NCBI GenBank assembly: GCA_013203085.1
Contig: JABMQX010000402.1
Span: forward strand, 1 to 8,620
From: a bacterium
Lineage (GTDB): Bacteria; Auribacterota; JABMQX01
Length of the DNA stretch: 8,620 bases
Direction: 5' to 3'
Position 1 is the first letter of the stretch; each line of letters starts with the position of its first letter. This document shows positions 7,188-8,620 of the stretch, in pieces. Both the position numbers and the translations under genes were made by a program. The notes below the pieces were generated by a model. The model worked only from the letters and a program-made list of their open reading frames with translations. It had not been told where the DNA came from and did no database searches.

Positions 7188-8443
7188 AAGACGAAACCCC
7201 CACTCCGGATCATCCTAAACTGAGGCCTCTTCAGCCCGCTCCGGTGCGCCACCAGGGCCAGAACCTTATCCACATCTCCGATCCCGTTGGCTTCTCCGAT
7301 AGCAACATCCTCGTAACACCCGACGTTTTCTTCATCATGGCTCTCTGCGACGGAGCTCATTCCCTTTCTGACATCCAGTACGAGTACGCCCGAAGGTTCA
7401 GCACGCTCCTTCTTTCCTCACGCCTCAATCAAATCCTGTCGGAGCTCGACCAAAACCTCTTTCTCGACAACGCCAGATTTCGTCGCCACAAGAAAAGAAC
7501 CGAAGAGGAATTCAAGCGGTCAACCGTTCGCCCGCCATTTCTCGCCGGGCGAGCCTATCCGGCAGACGCCGCCGCCCTCCGAGGACTGATAGATGGCTTC
7601 TTCGCGTCCCCAGAAGGTCCCGGCCCCCTATCCGAGACGAGAAGCGAGAAAACCGTTAAGGCCATCATGGCTCCGCATATAGACCTTCGAGCCGGGGGAC
7701 CATGCTTCGCATGGGCGTATAGTGAGATCGCCGGTTGCTCCCCGCCGGACCTTTTCGTCATCCTCGGCATCGGCCATGCCCCTATGGAAAACCTCTTCGC
7801 TGTCACCGCCAAAGATTTCGAGACCCCTCTCGGCATGCTTTCCACCGACAAGCTCTTCGTTGAATCCCTCATCGAGAACTACCCCGGTGACCTCCTTGCC
7901 GACGAATTCGCTCACCGCAACGAGCACTCTATCGAGTTCCAGACAATCTTCCTGCGATACATCTTCCCTGCCTGCCCGGCCAGGGAAGATGATATATCCA
8001 TCGTCCCCATCCTTTGCTCCTCCTTCGACGAGATGATCGCAGCCAACCGCCAGCCTATCGAAGACGCGCGTGTCCAGGACCTTGTTCAGGCGATCAAAGT
8101 TGCCGCTGCGAGCCGCAAGCGAAAGGTCTGCTTCATCGCCGGAGTTGACCTCAGCCATATCGGGCAGAAATTCGGCGACCAAGAGACGCTCAGCTACGTC
8201 GCCGAAACCCTCCTCGAAAGGGAGGACAGGCAGATGCTCGAGCACGTCGAGAACATGGATGCTGACGGTTTCTTCACTTCCCTGGCGAAAGACAATGACA
8301 AGAGGAGAATATGCGGTTTCCCGGCCATCTATGTTCTTCTCAATCTCATCGCCCCAGCGAAAGCCCGCCTCCTCAAATACGACAAGAGCGTCGAGCATGC
8401 CACCCAATCAATCGTCTCCTTCGCCAGTATGGTTTTCCGGTGA
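7184..8443 (+). CDS. MEMO1-family (AmmeMemoRadiSam system protein B-like) protein with an extra N-terminal domain
   Basis: This 419-residue protein has two parts. Residues 117-419 are a MEMO domain, starting RPPFLAGRAYPAD (116-128). Likely metal-site residues are H165 (APHIDL), H198 (GIGHAP), E247/H248 (HRNEHSIEFQ), D322 and H325 (GVDLSHIG), and C377 (RRICGFPAIY); these match the His, His, Asp/His and Cys positions of human MEMO1, which binds copper or iron. The N-terminal part has ISDPVGFSDSNILVTPDVFF (31-50), DGAHSLSDIQYEYARRF (56-72) and ILSELDQNLFLD (84-95). This resembles a PqqD-like or winged-helix module; that reading is inference. The start at 7184 overlaps the pyrG stop as ATGA; an upstream in-frame ATG at 6962 lies inside pyrG and adds non-protein-like sequence. 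The reaction is not known. The partner genes usual for the system (AMMECR1-like protein A and a radical SAM enzyme) are not in the window. Confidence 0.88.
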   Translation: MKDETPTPDHPKLRPLQPAPVRHQGQNLIHISDPVGFSDSNILVTPDVFFIMALCDGAHSLSDIQYEYARRFSTLLLSSRLNQILSELDQNLFLDNARFRRHKKRTEEEFKRSTVRPPFLAGRAYPADAAALRGLIDGFFASPEGPGPLSETRSEKTVKAIMAPHIDLRAGGPCFAWAYSEIAGCSPPDLFVILGIGHAPMENLFAVTAKDFETPLGMLSTDKLFVESLIENYPGDLLADEFAHRNEHSIEFQTIFLRYIFPACPAREDDISIVPILCSSFDEMIAANRQPIEDARVQDLVQAIKVAAASRKRKVCFIAGVDLSHIGQKFGDQETLSYVAETLLEREDRQMLEHVENMDADGFFTSLAKDNDKRRICGFPAIYVLLNLIAPAKARLLKYDKSVEHATQSIVSFASMVFR

Positions 8444-8454
8444 ACCCGACATTC

Positions 8455-8475
8455 ATGCCCCAGTGAAACGGGCAT
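8455..8475. other. Small inverted repeat after the MEMO gene
   Basis: ATGCCC (8455-8460) and GGGCAT (8470-8475) form a perfect 6-bp stem with a 9-base loop, 12 bases after the stop of the four-gene operon. No T-run follows (next bases TGACAGCCC), so it may mark the end of the operon mRNA but is not a clear intrinsic terminator. The remaining bases to 8620 hold no recognisable gene. Confidence 0.25.
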
Positions 8476-8517
8476 TGACAGCCCATCCGTCAGCCGGTAC
8501 GTTATTGGAGGTGTGAC

Positions 8518-8583
8518 GTGTATCCGAGGAATTGCACGCTGTTTTCACCGGCCTTGCTTGACTGGAAGAGCTTCGCAATCTGA
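8518..8583 (+). CDS. Possible 21-residue reading frame behind a strong Shine-Dalgarno
   Basis: GGAGG at 8507-8511 lies six bases before a GTG at 8518. The frame starts YPRNCTLFSPALLDWKSFAI after the initiator and stops at TGA 8581-8583. Spacing is ideal for initiation, but the peptide resembles nothing I know. It could be a leader peptide, the broken 5' end of a gene, or chance. Confidence 0.15.
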   Translation: MYPRNCTLFSPALLDWKSFAI

Positions 8584-8620
8584 AGTGCGCCTTAAGCACA
8601 GGCAACGCAGCCCACAAGCG

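Noticed and set aside
8453..8620. Minus-strand frame open from the right edge to a TGA at 8455-8453 (55 codons)
   Set aside because: Openness over this length is expected by chance in GC-rich DNA; no motif or recognisable sequence was seen.

Overview
The window comes from an uncultivated-looking Gram-negative bacterium with a GC-rich genome. KdsB means the organism activates KDO for lipopolysaccharide. The phylum cannot be settled from this sequence; a PVC-group or candidate-phylum bacterium would fit the mix of a secreted heparinase-like lyase, a MEMO-family protein and dispersed CGCAGAG-type repeats. That placement is inference.

Left half, minus strand (1-3472). Reading in the direction of transcription, there is first a small unrecognised gene of about 92 codons (3472-3194), interrupted by one in-frame TAG. 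Its TGA stop overlaps the ATG of a class I SAM-dependent methyltransferase (3197-2424). A 130-base gap with two stem-loops follows, then a cytoplasmic HEXXH metallopeptidase-like protein (2293-1412). After a 136-base gap comes an exported heparinase II/III-family protein (1275 to the window edge, C-terminus missing).

Right half, plus strand (3572-8443). A tightly packed four-gene operon reads glycerate 2-kinase, kdsB, pyrG, and a MEMO-family protein with an extra N-terminal domain. The overlaps are 4, 22 and 4 bases. A plausible joint role is KDO supply and activation. Glycerate kinase makes 2-phosphoglycerate, a precursor of PEP, which KDO-8-P synthase consumes; PyrG makes CTP; KdsB joins CTP and KDO into CMP-KDO. 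The role of the MEMO protein is unknown. A GC-rich inverted repeat built of 9-base units supplies an unusual basic tail to the glycerate kinase, just before the kdsB ribosome binding site.

The two halves diverge from a short region of about 100 bases (3473-3571), which holds a plausible promoter for the operon. The last 177 bases (8444-8620) hold no recognisable gene, only a small inverted repeat and a 21-codon reading frame behind a good Shine-Dalgarno sequence. No RNA gene, CRISPR array or transposase was found. The most unusual items are the TAG-interrupted small gene, the repeat-derived tail of the glycerate kinase, and the two-domain MEMO protein in a KDO/CTP operon.
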